Source: Solanum dulcamara
Taxonomy: Eukaryota; Streptophyta; Magnoliopsida; Solanales; Solanaceae
DNA length: 64,000 bases
NCBI RefSeq assembly: GCF_947179165.1
Contig: NC_077248.1
Location: 10,815,256-10,879,255, forward strand
Reading direction: 5' to 3'
Shown: positions 20,289-31,990 of the stretch, in pieces
Numbering within the stretch: the first letter of the stretch is position 1
Layout: every line of letters starts with the position of its first letter
Notes under the pieces: model-generated
Seen by the model: the letters and a program-made list of their open reading frames with translations, nothing else
Database searches by the model: none
What the model was told of the DNA's origin: nothing
Translations under genes and position numbers: made by a program

Positions 20289-23200
20289 CTGAAACTAGAG
20301 GTGAACCAAGCTTTGGATCATCAGGTGGAGGTCACTATCTTTCAGAGGAGAAATATCAATACTACATGAACCTGAAGGGGAAAACACAGGAACAACAGTC
20401 ATAATATCACAGAGGTGAATATCATTGCCATTTTGTAGGTATATCCTCTTTGTTATCACAAGTACAACAGTATGAGTGGATTGTAGACTCAGGAGCTTCT
20501 CATCATATGACACCACTTAGGAGAGTTGAATGATCTTAAAGCTGTTGACAAACAACAAAATAATGGAGTTCAGGTTCCTACATGAGATAAGTGTAATATA
20601 ACACACATAGCAGAAACAATTATTTAAAAAACCCATAAACTTAAAAATGTCTTATATGTGCCTAATTTCAAGTTCAACTTGTTATCAGTATCCAAGATAA
20701 CTAAGGATCTTTGTTGTTCAGTCAACTTAGGCAAAGTGTTGGGGATTGATAGAGAATATGATAGATTGTACTAGCTAAAGAAGGAAGAATCAGTCACAAT
20801 AGGAGCAGTAATAAAAGATCAGTCAGACTCAGCTTTATGGCATAACAGGCTTGATCATCCTTCTATGGAGGTATTCAATAGCATTGGTGACTTAGAAATA
20901 AATATGTGCAAAGAACAACAACATCTTTGCATAGTCTGTCTTATGGCTAAACAAAGTAGGCTCAAGTTTTCCCCCAGTATATCTAAAATTACTGGTTATT
21001 TTCATCTATTACATGTTGATGTATGAGACCTTTCAAGGTTCCCACCTATGATAGGAAGCACTATTTTGTGACTATTGTAGATGACTTCAGTAGATACACT
21101 TGAGTCTGTTTAATTCAGTCTAAATGTGAAGTCATTGTTATGTTGAAAGATTTTTTTATATAAAGTGAAAAATCAGTATGCTGTCAATGTCAAAATATTG
21201 AGATCTGATAATGGGAAAGAGTTCATCAATTCCAGTTGTCATGAATTATTTTCTTCTTTAGGAATTGTGCATCAAAGTAGTTATCCCTATACCCCTCAGT
21301 AAAATGTACTTGTGGAAAGAAAAAACAGGCACATTTTGAAGGTTGCAAGAGCCTTAAAGTTTCAAAGTGGGATCCCCCATAGGTTTTGTGGTGATTGTTC
21401 GAAAACAGTTGTTTATCTTATCAATAAGTTACCATCTAGTGTCCTGAAAGAGAAGTCTCCATTTGAGGTCTTGCATGGCAAACCTGCAATCTTAGATCAT
21501 CTCAGGATCTTTGGTTGTCTTTGTTTTGCTGCAATGTTACCTAAAGGGAACAAGTTTGATTCTAGAGTAAGGAAGACTGTCCGACTTGGCTATGAAGAAA
21601 CACAAAAAGGTTATAGACTGTTTGACATGGAAGCTGGTAGTTTTCTGGTTAGTGGGGATGTCAGCTTTAGGGAATCTATATTTCCTTTTAAGGGCTAAGA
21701 CAGATCTTGATAACATATTATGTGATCAAGATATACATGAGCATGCTTTGCCACTTGAAATAGATAGAGAACAGTCTAGACATAAGAAGACTAATATTAC
21801 TTTACCAGTAGAAGGAGTGAATGTTGAATCTTCAGTAATATCAATAGAGATAACTGAAGTTGTGATAGAAGGGTCAGACAATGCAGACAATGTGATAAAT
21901 GATACTACATTTCCAAAATAGGTTATAGAAACAATTTCTCTTCAGGTTATACAGTAGAACCAGAAGTGAGAAGAATCAGTAATAGGGCAGCCAAACCTGC
22001 CATATGAATGCAGGATTATGTAGTGTCTAAGAAGACAGCCAGTCGGGCATCTTTGTTTCCCATTTCTGATTACATCTCATATTCCAATTTATCTCCTTAC
22101 TATCAAGCATACTTAAGTGCATTTTCAGCTGCACTTGAACCTCAATCATTCCAAGACGCTTCTAAATATCAGAGGTGGATTGAAGCAATGGAGCAGGAGA
22201 TCTAGGCCTTGAAAGCGAATCATACTTGGGATATTGTTGATCTTCCTGATGATAAGAAAGATATAGGTTCTAAATGGGTATATAAAGTTAAGTACAAGTC
22301 CAATGGTGAAATTGAGAGGTTTAAAGCTAGACTAGTGGACAAAGGGTACAATCAAAAGAAAGGGTTGAATTTCCATGATACATTTTCACTAGTGGCAAAG
22401 ATGATGTCTATTAGAGCTGTGATAAGTTTAGGTGCATCTAAGCATTGGCTTATTTCACAAATGGATGTAAGCAATGCCTTCTTACATGGGGACTTATATG
22501 AAGATGTCTACATACACATGCCACAAAGATTTTGTAAAAATGAGACAAGAAGGTTTGCAAGCTTGTCAAATGTCTATATGGATAGAAACAAGCCTCAAGA
22601 CAATGGAATATCAAACTTACAGATACACTGATCAATGCAGGGTATTCACAAAGTGCATATGACCATTCTGTATTTACAAAGAAGGCAGGGATGGATATTG
22701 TTATTATACTAGTATATATGGATAATTTGTTGATAACAGGTAGCACACCTGAACTGATAAAAGATGATAAAAGGACCTTACATGATCACTTCAAAATTAA
22801 GGACTTAGGAGATTTAAGATACTTCATTGGCATTGAAGTTATGAGGTTTGGGAAGAATCACAAGCTCACAGCAGTAGATTATAATGCTCATGTAGGAAAC
22901 AAAGTTGATCCTGAAGTAGAAGACTTGGTTGGGTATCAAAAATTGATTGGAAAATTAATCTATCTTACCATCACTAGGCCAGACATATGTTATGCTATCC
23001 AGGTACTTAGTCAGTTCACGCAAAGGCCTAAACAATCTCATTTGGATGTAGCTATAAGAGTGGTGAGATATTTGAAAGGATCACCAGGCCTTGGTTTATT
23101 TTTCCCATCCAATACAACATCAGAGTTAGCTATATACTGTGAATCTGATTGGGCAATCTGTCCTAATACTAGAAGGTCAGTCATAGGATATGTAGTGAAG

Positions 23201-23608
23201 TTAGTGGGTGCTCTTTTGTCCTGGAAATCAAAAAAGCAGTAGACAGTCAGTAGAAGCTCAGCTGAAGCTGAGTATAGGGGCATGGCAATGGTAATGGCTG
23301 AACTAACTTAGGTGTATGGACTCCTACAAGAATTAAACTATATTGTTCCTACTCCTGTTACATTGTATTATGACAATCAAGCAGCCATACAGATAGCTTT
23401 GAATCCTATATTCCATGAGAGAACTAAACACATAGAGATTGATTGCCATTTTGTTAGAGAAAAGATCAAGAATGGCCTGGTTCAACTACAATTTATTTCC
23501 ACAGCTTCACAACTTGCAGATGTGTTAACTAAGAGTTTGGGTGTTGCTCAGCATAAGTTACTAGTTTCCAAGCTTCGTATGTTCAATGCTTTCCACATAC
23601 CAGCTTGA
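20289..23608 (+). pseudogene. Ty1/copia pol, degenerate
   Basis: Domains in order: aspartic protease motif DSGASHHMT (about 20485); pre-integrase LWHNRLDHPS (about 20835); integrase core with RSDNGKEF (about 21200) and ERKNRHILKVARAL (21312 on); reverse transcriptase from WKVYKVK-like text (22270) through QMDVSNAFLHGDLYEDVYIH (about 22458); active-site box YMDN in place of YVDD (about 22715); RNase H with SSAEAEYRG (about 23250), YYDNQAA, and C-terminal LADVLTKSLG. At least five stops or shifts interrupt it, among them TAG at 22203-22205. It is transpositionally dead in cis. Confidence 0.9.
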
Positions 23609-23615
23609 GGGATTG
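23605..23615 (+). other. Polypurine tract
   Basis: TTGAGGGATTG immediately precedes the 3' LTR. It is a weak version of the TTGAGGGGGAG tract typical of copia elements. Confidence 0.6.
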
Positions 23616-23886
23616 TGTTAAATAATGTTGAGTTAGTTAGATGCTGAGTTGGAAGTTAGTTGAAGATTAGTTGCTGAGTTGGAAGTTAGTTATAGATTAG
23701 TCATTGAATTTGTTATAACAGAATTAGTTATATAGTTAGCTTGAAAAATAAGCTGACAATGCTCTATATAAGAGCATGTGTAATGCATTGTATACACAAA
23801 CAATCATCAATGAAACTCTATTCTCTATACTGTTGCTTCTTCTGTTCTTCCTCACTTAATATTGTAGATTAGATAGAAATTTGACA
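23616..23886 (+). mobile_element. 3' LTR of the Ty1/copia element
   Basis: Starts TGTTAAATAATGTTGAG and ends AATTTGACA. It agrees closely with 18969-19242 but has several substitutions, consistent with age. A TATA-type CTATATAAGAGC is retained. Confidence 0.9.
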
Positions 23887-24004
23887 CGTACAACCATACA
23901 TATTGCCCTTCACCTTTTAAAGTATGTACGTTCTAAAAGTGCAAAGAACCTACAATTAAGATCGATTGCAATATCTTAGAATTCTTACCATATAAGTTTT
24001 TAGA

Positions 24005-24320
24005 CCATATTTTTTTGGATTCCTTAATTTTTAAAATAATTTTTATATCATATATTTTAGGACTCCTTAATTATAAATTTTTCTAATACTTCGTACCATT
24101 TATTTTAGGACTATTTAATTATTAATTTTCATCATACTTCTTACATATATTTTCCTCTTCCTCTTCCTCTTACCATATATTTTAGGACTCCTTAATTAAT
24201 TACTCAATTATTAATTTTGTTGATACTTTTTACTATATATTTTACGACTCCTTAATTGTAGGACTCCTTAATTATTAATTCTTCTAAACTTGTTACCATT
24301 TTATTTAGGACTCTTTAATT
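24005..24320. repeat. Imperfect repeats on TATATTTTAGGACTCCTTAATT
   Basis: About six imperfect copies of a 45-65 bp unit containing CATATATTTTAGGACTCC lie in a row. Related copies continue at 42404-42540, on the far side of the large nest. Confidence 0.7.
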
Positions 24321-24665
24321 TAAAATATTATAAATATATTAAATAATAATTTGAGAAAAATAGTAACACGTAAAAAAGATTCCTACAACTGTAGTTACAA
24401 AGATGTTTATAGTAACTACAACTGCAACTACATGTTAAAAAGATTCTTATAAGTACAAAGATGTTTCAAACGCTATTCCTTTAAACTTCTAAACCTTAAA
24501 ATGGTCTTCTTTCACAATTATGGTATTTAATTGATAATATCTCCTCTATATTGATAGATTTTATTTTATTTAAAAATGCTTTCAACCCTTTCTTAAGATT
24601 GTCAAAATATAAATTTTATTATCTTGTAAGAAGTTAACCAAATCACACAATTTTTTTTATGATAA

Positions 24666-25410
24666 AGTAAATTACCTTGAACAATATAATATTAAAAATG
24701 AATCAAATTTATTTTTTTCCTTGCGAAAATAATATCTTGAGACCACAAGTACATGCCATGGACCTAATCAAAAGTTTGTTGAACAAAATTTTAATTAAAT
24801 AAATAAATAATAGAAATAGATAAAATCATAATTAGGACAAAAAAATCAAAAATTTGGATGAAAGTAGATGAAAAAAAATTCATAACAACTGACATAAATA
24901 AAAGTAATATCAAACATTATAAATTACATGCTCCATCTCTTAAATAATATAATATCAAAAACAAATCAACTTTGTTTTCTTCCTCGTGAAAAATCCTGAG
25001 ACCACAAGTACATGTCATGGATTTAACCAAAAGTAAAAAATAATTTCAATTTAACAAACAAAAATAGAAATAAATTAAATCACAATTCGAACAAAAAAAT
25101 TAAAAACTTGGATGAAAGTACAAGAAAAGAAATTCATAATAATTGACATATATAAAAATACTATCGACCAATATAAATTACCTGCTCTATCTCTTGAACA
25201 ATATAATATTGAAAACAAATCAACTTTGTTTCCTTCCTTGTGAAAATAAGATCCTGACCACAACTACATATTGTGGACCTAATCAAAAGTTTGTTGAAGA
25301 ATAATTTCAATTAAGTAAACAAAAAATAGAAATAGATTAAATCACAATTAGGAAAAATAACAACACGAATTGAAATATAAGAAAAGGAATTTACAACAAT
25401 TACATATATA
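24666..25410. repeat. Tandem repeat, about 255-bp period, three units
   Basis: Key phrases (AATCAACTTTGTTTCCTTCC or variants at about 24690, 24957, 25213; ACCACAAGTACATG and variants; TGGATGAAAGTA) recur three times. No coding capacity is seen. Confidence 0.8.
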
Positions 25411-25709
25411 AAAATAAGTTGAAAGGTGCATGAAATTTTGTGTTTTGCAAATTGAAGTTAAATAATACTAAGTAGATTCTAAATATGGCAAGGTAAATTC
25501 TAACTTGAAGTCTTTAAATATTTTATTCATTTTTAATTTCCAAAAGGAATAAATTTGTTAAACGTAGTGGCCCCCCATGCCCTGAACCTCACCTCCTCCA
25601 CCAAACAAATTATGCACATAGAAATGATCCAAGATTACTTGGAATTCTTGTTTTAGGAAAAAAATTATATTATATTACATTAAATTCACTCAAACATTAA
25701 CTCTCTTTT
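25411..25709. other. AT-rich spacer before the nested block
   Basis: No feature recognised. Its right edge CTTTT (25705-25709) is the putative target duplication of the solo LTR beginning at 25710. Confidence 0.4.
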
Positions 25710-26669
25710 TGTCACAATCTAACCTACTGGGCCGTGCGAGTACCTACTCTAACACCTAAATAGGATAACCCTAAAACAAATATCATGCGGAAATTTAGCA
25801 ATTACCAATAGTAGGCCAAAAAGTTATAAAATCACTTTATATCAAATTAAAAAAACTCTGATGGTTTATTATAAGGAACAATCTAAAATCCCAAAGGATA
25901 CTAGTCTAAATAGGTACAAGAGTTTCTAAAGATACAAAATATAAATAAGGTAATGACTCAGCTCCCACCATAAGAAAGGTAGAGTAGAAGCTGTTGGAGA
26001 ATCATCTTCGTCTTCACCTAAGAAACATCACTGACCCTACAACTAGACTATGCCAAGTGTTATAGCAAGAGTAGTATCAGTACAAATAACACGTATTCGT
26101 AGGCATCATCAGTCAATCCGATACCCACCGCATAATATAAAGAAATTAACAAAAAGAAGATATGCTCTTAAGAAATACACCACCAAACCTTTATTTGCAA
26201 CTCTTACTATTCTCGATAACCTCAATAAATTCGTTCAAGCCTAACTCTCATCCCTTCTAGTTGGTCTGCTTCCAACTCTAATACAAATCAAGGCCTAACC
26301 CTTCTATCACATAAAGGAGTTTTCAAACTACGGGTCACTACTAACTCTGTTTAACAAGTCTATTACCTTTAGCTTTTACTCCAACACCTGACCCTAGAAT
26401 AATTAACATCTCACTTGGAAGAGATAAACATTTAAGTGAACTAAGACTTACCTTATAAAAATATTGTCCGGCTATGGCGGGACCTATCCCGCTCTAGCGA
26501 CCTGGCCACAGTGGAATTTCTTCTGCCAGAGTAGCCTGGCCGGAGACAGTAATGGCATGCTCAATTATCATCAAGTCAGTTTCTCTATCATCACACATAT
26601 AGTCAACATCAATTTACAGATGATATCCGTACAATGGTTCTCTCATGGAATCCATACCCAAACTATTAG

Positions 26670-26825
26670 TGTCGACGTGACACCCTATTCAATATTTAGT
26701 ACATGTCAGAACGTGATATCAAATCCAATATATGTGTTGAAACGCGACACCAGATCCAATATATGTTTCGGAACGTGATACCCAACCCAATATATATGTC
26801 GGAATGCAACACCCAATCCAATATC
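26670..26825 (-). repeat. Minisatellite of the LTR, about 33-bp unit
   Basis: About five copies of a unit reading GGAACGTGATACCCAACCCA or variants. The inverse form matches the GTGTCACGTTTCGACACA-type repeats at 57755-57880, which ties both LTRs to one family. Confidence 0.75.
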
Positions 26826-26861
26826 ACTATCACAGTTCACAATGAATAGTTCACATAATTG

Positions 26862-27040
26862 CACAATCATGGACTCTGACTCTAAACGAAGGAATCTGAG
26901 CTTTATCAACATTGATAAGATTTCTAGCTTGTGCAGGCAGCTGGTGGAACTCCTCAAAAGTGCCAGAAATCTCCTCATCAATGGCATAATTAGCTAGGCT
27001 ATCTGCCACAGCATTTCCTTCCCAATCAGGCTTATTGCAT
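26862..27040 (-). pseudogene. RNase H C-terminal fragment, LINE type
   Basis: The minus strand encodes EGNAVADSLANYAID, FEEFHQLPAQARNLINVDK and QIPSFRVR. The EGNxVADxLAN motif, then a leucine-proline block and DK, is the end of the RNase H domain of plant LINE-type reverse transcriptases. It lies within the solo LTR, so it was either captured by the LTR family or inserted later. No other LINE domain is nearby. Confidence 0.65.
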
Positions 27041-27135
27041 GTAATTGTTCACAAATAGTCATTTCATTAGTTGAATTTTATTTTATTGTATGAACTCATA
27101 TTACTCAACCATTTCACATGGAACTGTCACTATGA

Positions 27136-27192
<57 letters not shown>
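27136..27192 (+). repeat. Compound CA/TA microsatellite
   Basis: A (CA)n run followed by a (TA)n run, perfect by eye. The short open frame over it is meaningless. Confidence 0.95.
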
Positions 27193-27193
<1 letters not shown>

Positions 27194-27742
27194 CCCCATA
27201 TTGGACCCCCTTGATTATCACAAGTCAAAAGATCTCACTCTAACCCAACAATTTTCTTACACATTAACTATATAAGGACCATCAACCATATCAACAAGAA
27301 ATATTAAGGTTAACAATCAAGAACTAGACTATCATCACTAGTCATAACATAATTATAACCCACATAGTATATTCTTACCATAAACAGCAACAACACATTC
27401 AGCCATCCAGACTCCGTATCCAAAGGCCTAAGCATGTAATCTCCTGTCAATCTACGATACATTATGCAATGGGGACAAATTTATAACTACTCAATTGAGA
27501 AACCTAGCCTACCTGGCACCAAGCAACTATTGTAGAAGTTTGATCGCGAACCTTGACTCCTTTTAGTAAAACTTTAGCTTGCTCTTGATCTAAAATAATA
27601 GCATAATACAAAATCAATCACAAATGGCCTAAATACTTCCAGATTATATGCAAATCTCAAATCTCAGGTCATTCCCATGATTTTCCTACCTAAACTAGGG
27701 TTTTTCTACAATTAGTTTTAAGCCAAAACCCTCCCTCAATGA

Positions 27743-30453
27743 TGTAATGACCCTCCAGAATGGCCAAATTAGGCTAGCATGGTTGGCATGAGTATCGAGG
27801 AAATCGGTACAATTTTAAGACCACTTGGCGCTTTTAACTTTAAAATTTGTCCTATAGTTGACTTTGGGTAACATTCTTGTAAAACGTTTTTGGATGAAAA
27901 TTCTAACAGTCGGTTAGTTTCAAAACATATCAATTTTGGTCTAGAACGATCCTTCGTTCACTTCTCAAGGCCTCCGATCAAATCCCGAGACTCATTGTGA
28001 AAATAGGCTCAAAATGACATTGGGTGTGGGACCCACTTTTCGTTAAAATGACCTCATATGGGAATTTTAAATACACTATTAAGTCTGAAACATCGAATTT
28101 AGTGGGGTAGCATATCTCATTTGCACATACAAAGTTCCAAATGAATCCCGAGCACCTCGTGGGAGGCTTTGGCATGCTAAACTTTTTTTGCCCCAGCTGT
28201 ATCTGGTGTCACCGCTTAAGTGACCCCTGGTCGCCAAAGCGAGTGTCACTTAATCGGCTAAGAGCTCGTTAAAGCGACCAGCTCTGTTGGAGGGGGGTTG
28301 TCTCTTAAGTGACAGCTCTATCGCTAAAATGAGGCTCGCCTTTTAGGTGGGTGTCGCTTAAGCGATCCCCGGATGGTCGCTAAAGCGACACCTGAGGGTC
28401 GTTCTTAAGACTCATTTTTCAAATTTTAAACCAAATTTCAAACTTTTTTTTCTTCTTAAATTCTTAGGTGACTTGGGTGATTCAAATAGCTACTTTGAGT
28501 AAATTTTTTAGGGAAAGCTAGTGGTGTGTTCAGAATTAGGATTTAAGGCTTCTTTTGAGGTAATTTCCCCGTTTTCCTGTGTCTCTAAGTTCTTAAGCCT
28601 TGTAGTTGATTATGAATACATGATGGTATTGAGGCTGATTTAGTGTGGGAATTGTGCTCCCGTGTAGAACATGAGCTGAGGGTAGTAGTTAGAGCCTATT
28701 TTCGGAGTCAATTCCGTAAGTTTCGAAGCGGGTCCCATAATTCCTAAATTTTGACTCCAAAATTGGCTTGTCTCTGAATTCGATAATTTTTATGTCATAT
28801 CGATCGTATTAACATTGTGATTCTATTGTTGATAGCGTGGCAGCATTCGCAAGCCGCTTGAAAAAAGAAAAACTCTGGTTTCGTAAGTTAGGCTACAATT
28901 TTTTCGTCGTAAGACTAAGCATGTTTAGGCAATTATACAGTGATTTGTATGAGTTTGGAGGGGTTTGGGTGTCGAGCATGCTAAATTCCTAGAATCCATG
29001 TCCTAGGCCTTATTTTGGGTAATTGTTGGACTGTTTAAGCATGACTATATGGTTGTTGGTTGTTACTATCATGTGATGAATACTGTGCATGTGGTTATAT
29101 GTTTGCAAGCATGTTTGTCCTTAGACTAGTATTGCCTTAGACTTGCGCGCTTTTGGTGCCTTTGGGCTTAGAACTTCTCCAACGTTGTTTCGGACGGTTA
29201 GCCCTTTATAGACTGATATAGCAGATGTGAGTCTGATAGTTTGAGCCTTAGCTAGGCAGTAACTCAGCTTATGACCTTACCTCCATAATTCCCTATTCTC
29301 CTATTGGTCTTGTGTCGCTCGGCTCTTTGTTTTTGGATGTTTTCTTGGCGATTCGGGTTATATTTGGTTTGGGCTGGAGTCCTGTATTGATGACACTTGG
29401 TTTAACGGTACTCCTCATGACGCACGATTGGTCGTTGATTCTAATTCGGTTTGACTCCTTAGATATAGATACCCAATTAAAGTCTATGGTCCATCTTACC
29501 TGTGTCCAAGCTTCCTAGCTACAGATACTCGATTATCCATGGTCTAACTTACTCGTGCTCTACCTTTGGCTACAGTTACCCGGTTAAAGTCCGCGGTCTA
29601 GCCTACTTATGTTGACCTATTATCTATAGTTACCCGATTGCAGTCTCGATTGTGGGTTGAGGTGTTAGAATTTGGAAATGGTTCGATTCAAGTCCGGGAA
29701 ATGGTGATATTATTGAAATCCATATGGTTCCATTTATTTTCTTTCAGCTATTCTTGCATCTGTCGGGCTTATGGGAGTCTGTATGGTGGTTACTCTTTAT
29801 TTGTGTACAAGCGTACCCATCGGGTTTATGGAAGCCCGACGGAGTTAGTTAGAATCTTTCTCTTTGTTTGCTAGTACGCTCGTGTACATACCCATATTTA
29901 CTTTTTATCTTATTTTTTATTGTGATCTTTTACTCTCATTTCAGTTTACTTTTGCTTATCTTGCTCAGTCGGCCTATGATGCATGTTGGGTACCTATTGT
30001 TTTGGTACTCATACTATAATCTATATTTTTTTCATGATGCAGGTCTGAGTACTAGCTATCGGCATTGATTCTATCCAGCTGCGGTTGTAATTGGAGGTGA
30101 GGGTGAGCATACTATGTTCTGGATTTACCCATCTACTTCTGTACATATATTTTGTCTATCTTTTACTTTTTGAGACAACTTTGTTTTCGTGGTCCACTTT
30201 TGGGACTATGCTCTTTATTAGCATCTCTGTACATGTGACTTTCAGGTTTTAGGAGGGATCCTTTTTGTCTGTATATATATTTAGTTGCTTCACCCGTTCA
30301 TTATATATCCCTATTATTACTTTACTATTTTAGATTATATTGTCGGTCTTCTACCCCAAAATCTTATTACTTGCAGTTCTGAAATATAGGTCGACTTGCC
30401 TATTAGTGGATCATAGTAAGCGTCATCATGATGTGAGAAATTGGGTCGTGACA
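27743..30453 (+). mobile_element. 5' LTR of Ty3/gypsy chromovirus
   Basis: Begins TGTAATGACCCTCCAG and ends TTGGGTCGTGACA. Preceded by AATGA (27738-27742), identical to the 5 bp after the 3' LTR. It is 2711 bp against 1566 bp for the partner: the partner lacks about 1.4 kb that corresponds to 28680-30120, while this copy lacks about 220 bp near its own start. A block of GTCGCTAAAGCGAC / CTTAAGCGAC palindromes lies at 28195-28400. The small plus-strand frames at 29312-30068 are LTR sequence. Confidence 0.9.
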
Positions 30454-30456
30454 AGT

Positions 30457-30468
30457 TGGTATCAAAGT
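30457..30468 (+). other. Primer binding site of chromovirus
   Basis: TGGTATCAAAGT, three bases after the LTR, matches the initiator-methionine tRNA site TGGTATCAGAGC with two changes. Confidence 0.75.
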
Positions 30469-30676
30469 CCCAGATTCATCGGTCTCACTTGTACAGAGTT
30501 AACGTCTAGTAGAGTCCTATAGATCGGCGCGAAGACGTTCGTAACTTATCTATGAGAGGCTACAGAATGTCTTTTGGAACATGTCTTTTTTGTATCGTTG
30601 TCTTGCAGTATGTCTATAGGCTACAAGATGTCTTGTTGATTTCTGGAAATCTCACTTGTTCCACTCTTTTGCAAGG

Positions 30677-31990
30677 ATGGCTCGCACGCATACTAGAGGT
30701 AGAAGCCGACCTCGGGGTCATTCCAAGGCTACAGCACCAGCTCAGGACCGAGAAACGACTCCGGAGCCGGAGGTAGAGCCACTAGTAGCTCTAGTACATC
30801 AACAACCAATAGGTTCAGGACTAGCCCAGCCATCGCCCGAGCCAACCGTAGCTTCAGGCTTACATGCGATATTTGCCCAGATTTTAGCTGTCATTGGAGG
30901 TATAGAGCAGCCCTCAGCTCTTGCCACTCCAGTACCACAGGACCAACCTGCATCAGCAGCACAGGTTCTTTAGTGGCCACCGGCACTGGGCACTCATCCT
31001 GATGATTTGGAGGGGGTCATATCACTCCAGGAGCAGAAGATGCTCGGGGTGTTCCTTAGATTATCACCGCCGAGATTTTTTCGGGCTGTGGGTGAGGATG
31101 CCCACAAGTTTTTACTTACTTGCCATGACCGACTATACACCTTGGGTTTAGTGGATTTGAGAGGAGATGACTTCATTGCTTACCAGTTAGACGATCCCGC
31201 TAGGCAGTAGTGGTGTAATACTTAGAGACCAGGCCGATTGGGTCCCCATCGGTCATATGGGCTGAGTTTTCAGAGGGCTACTTGGCCCGATTTATCCCAG
31301 AAGCATCAGAGATCAGCTTCGAGATTAGTTCTCCTAATTGAAGTAGGGCTCCATGACTGTATCGGATATGAGGCCAGATTCTACAAGCTCTCTAGGCATA
31401 TCGCCATGATATTACCTATAGATGAGGAGAGAGTTCGGTGCTTTGTTAGGGGATTGAGGCTTCAGCTATGGATCAAGACTCAGTCTTTAGTCTTATCGGA
31501 CTGCTCATTTTTGGAGGTGGTAGACCATGCCTGCACGCTCGAGCATCTCTATTGCAAGGCCCAAGGGGGCAGCGGTAAAAGAGCTAGATAGGAGGATAGC
31601 CATAATGGGCGCCGCTTTAGACCCCGGGTGTCCTATGATAAATCTTGCCAGAGATTTCTATCAGGTAAGTTCAGCCGCCCTTTCCAGGCCTCTCTTCAGA
31701 CACCAGAGGGTGATCAAAATCATCAGATTGATTCTAGTATCGATCTGAGTCAGGGCCGAGGTGGTTTGCAGGCAGGTTCTTCCGGTCGAGGTAGCGACCT
31801 CCAGCTTTTAGCCAATATCCTAGGGGTGCTATGAGTGTGGAGAGCTAGATCATTGGTCCCGCGAGTGCCCTCAGCACAGGCTAGCCTTACTATCTCTATA
31901 AGCAGCTAGACCCACATTAGCACCAGCACCTCTAATTAGAGGCGGAGGCAAAGGCCAGGACCGCATGAGTGGTCATCAGGGTGCACAGAG
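30677..31990 (+). pseudogene. Chromovirus gag, degenerate
   Basis: The ATG at 30677 opens MARTHTRGRSRPRG, a basic, low-complexity gag start common in this clade. Later blocks include RFFRAVGEDAHKFLLTCHDR and LGLVDLRGDDF, YEARFYKLSRHI and RCFVRGLRLQL, the retrotransposon gag core. A CCHC knuckle CYECGELDHWSREC lies at 31827-31868. Stops and shifts break the frame at least at 30972, 31208 and 31589. The role was nucleocapsid formation. Confidence 0.85.

Noticed and set aside
27090..27275. 61-codon frame over the CA/TA microsatellite
   Set aside because: Simple-sequence translation (HTHTHT, YIYIYI).
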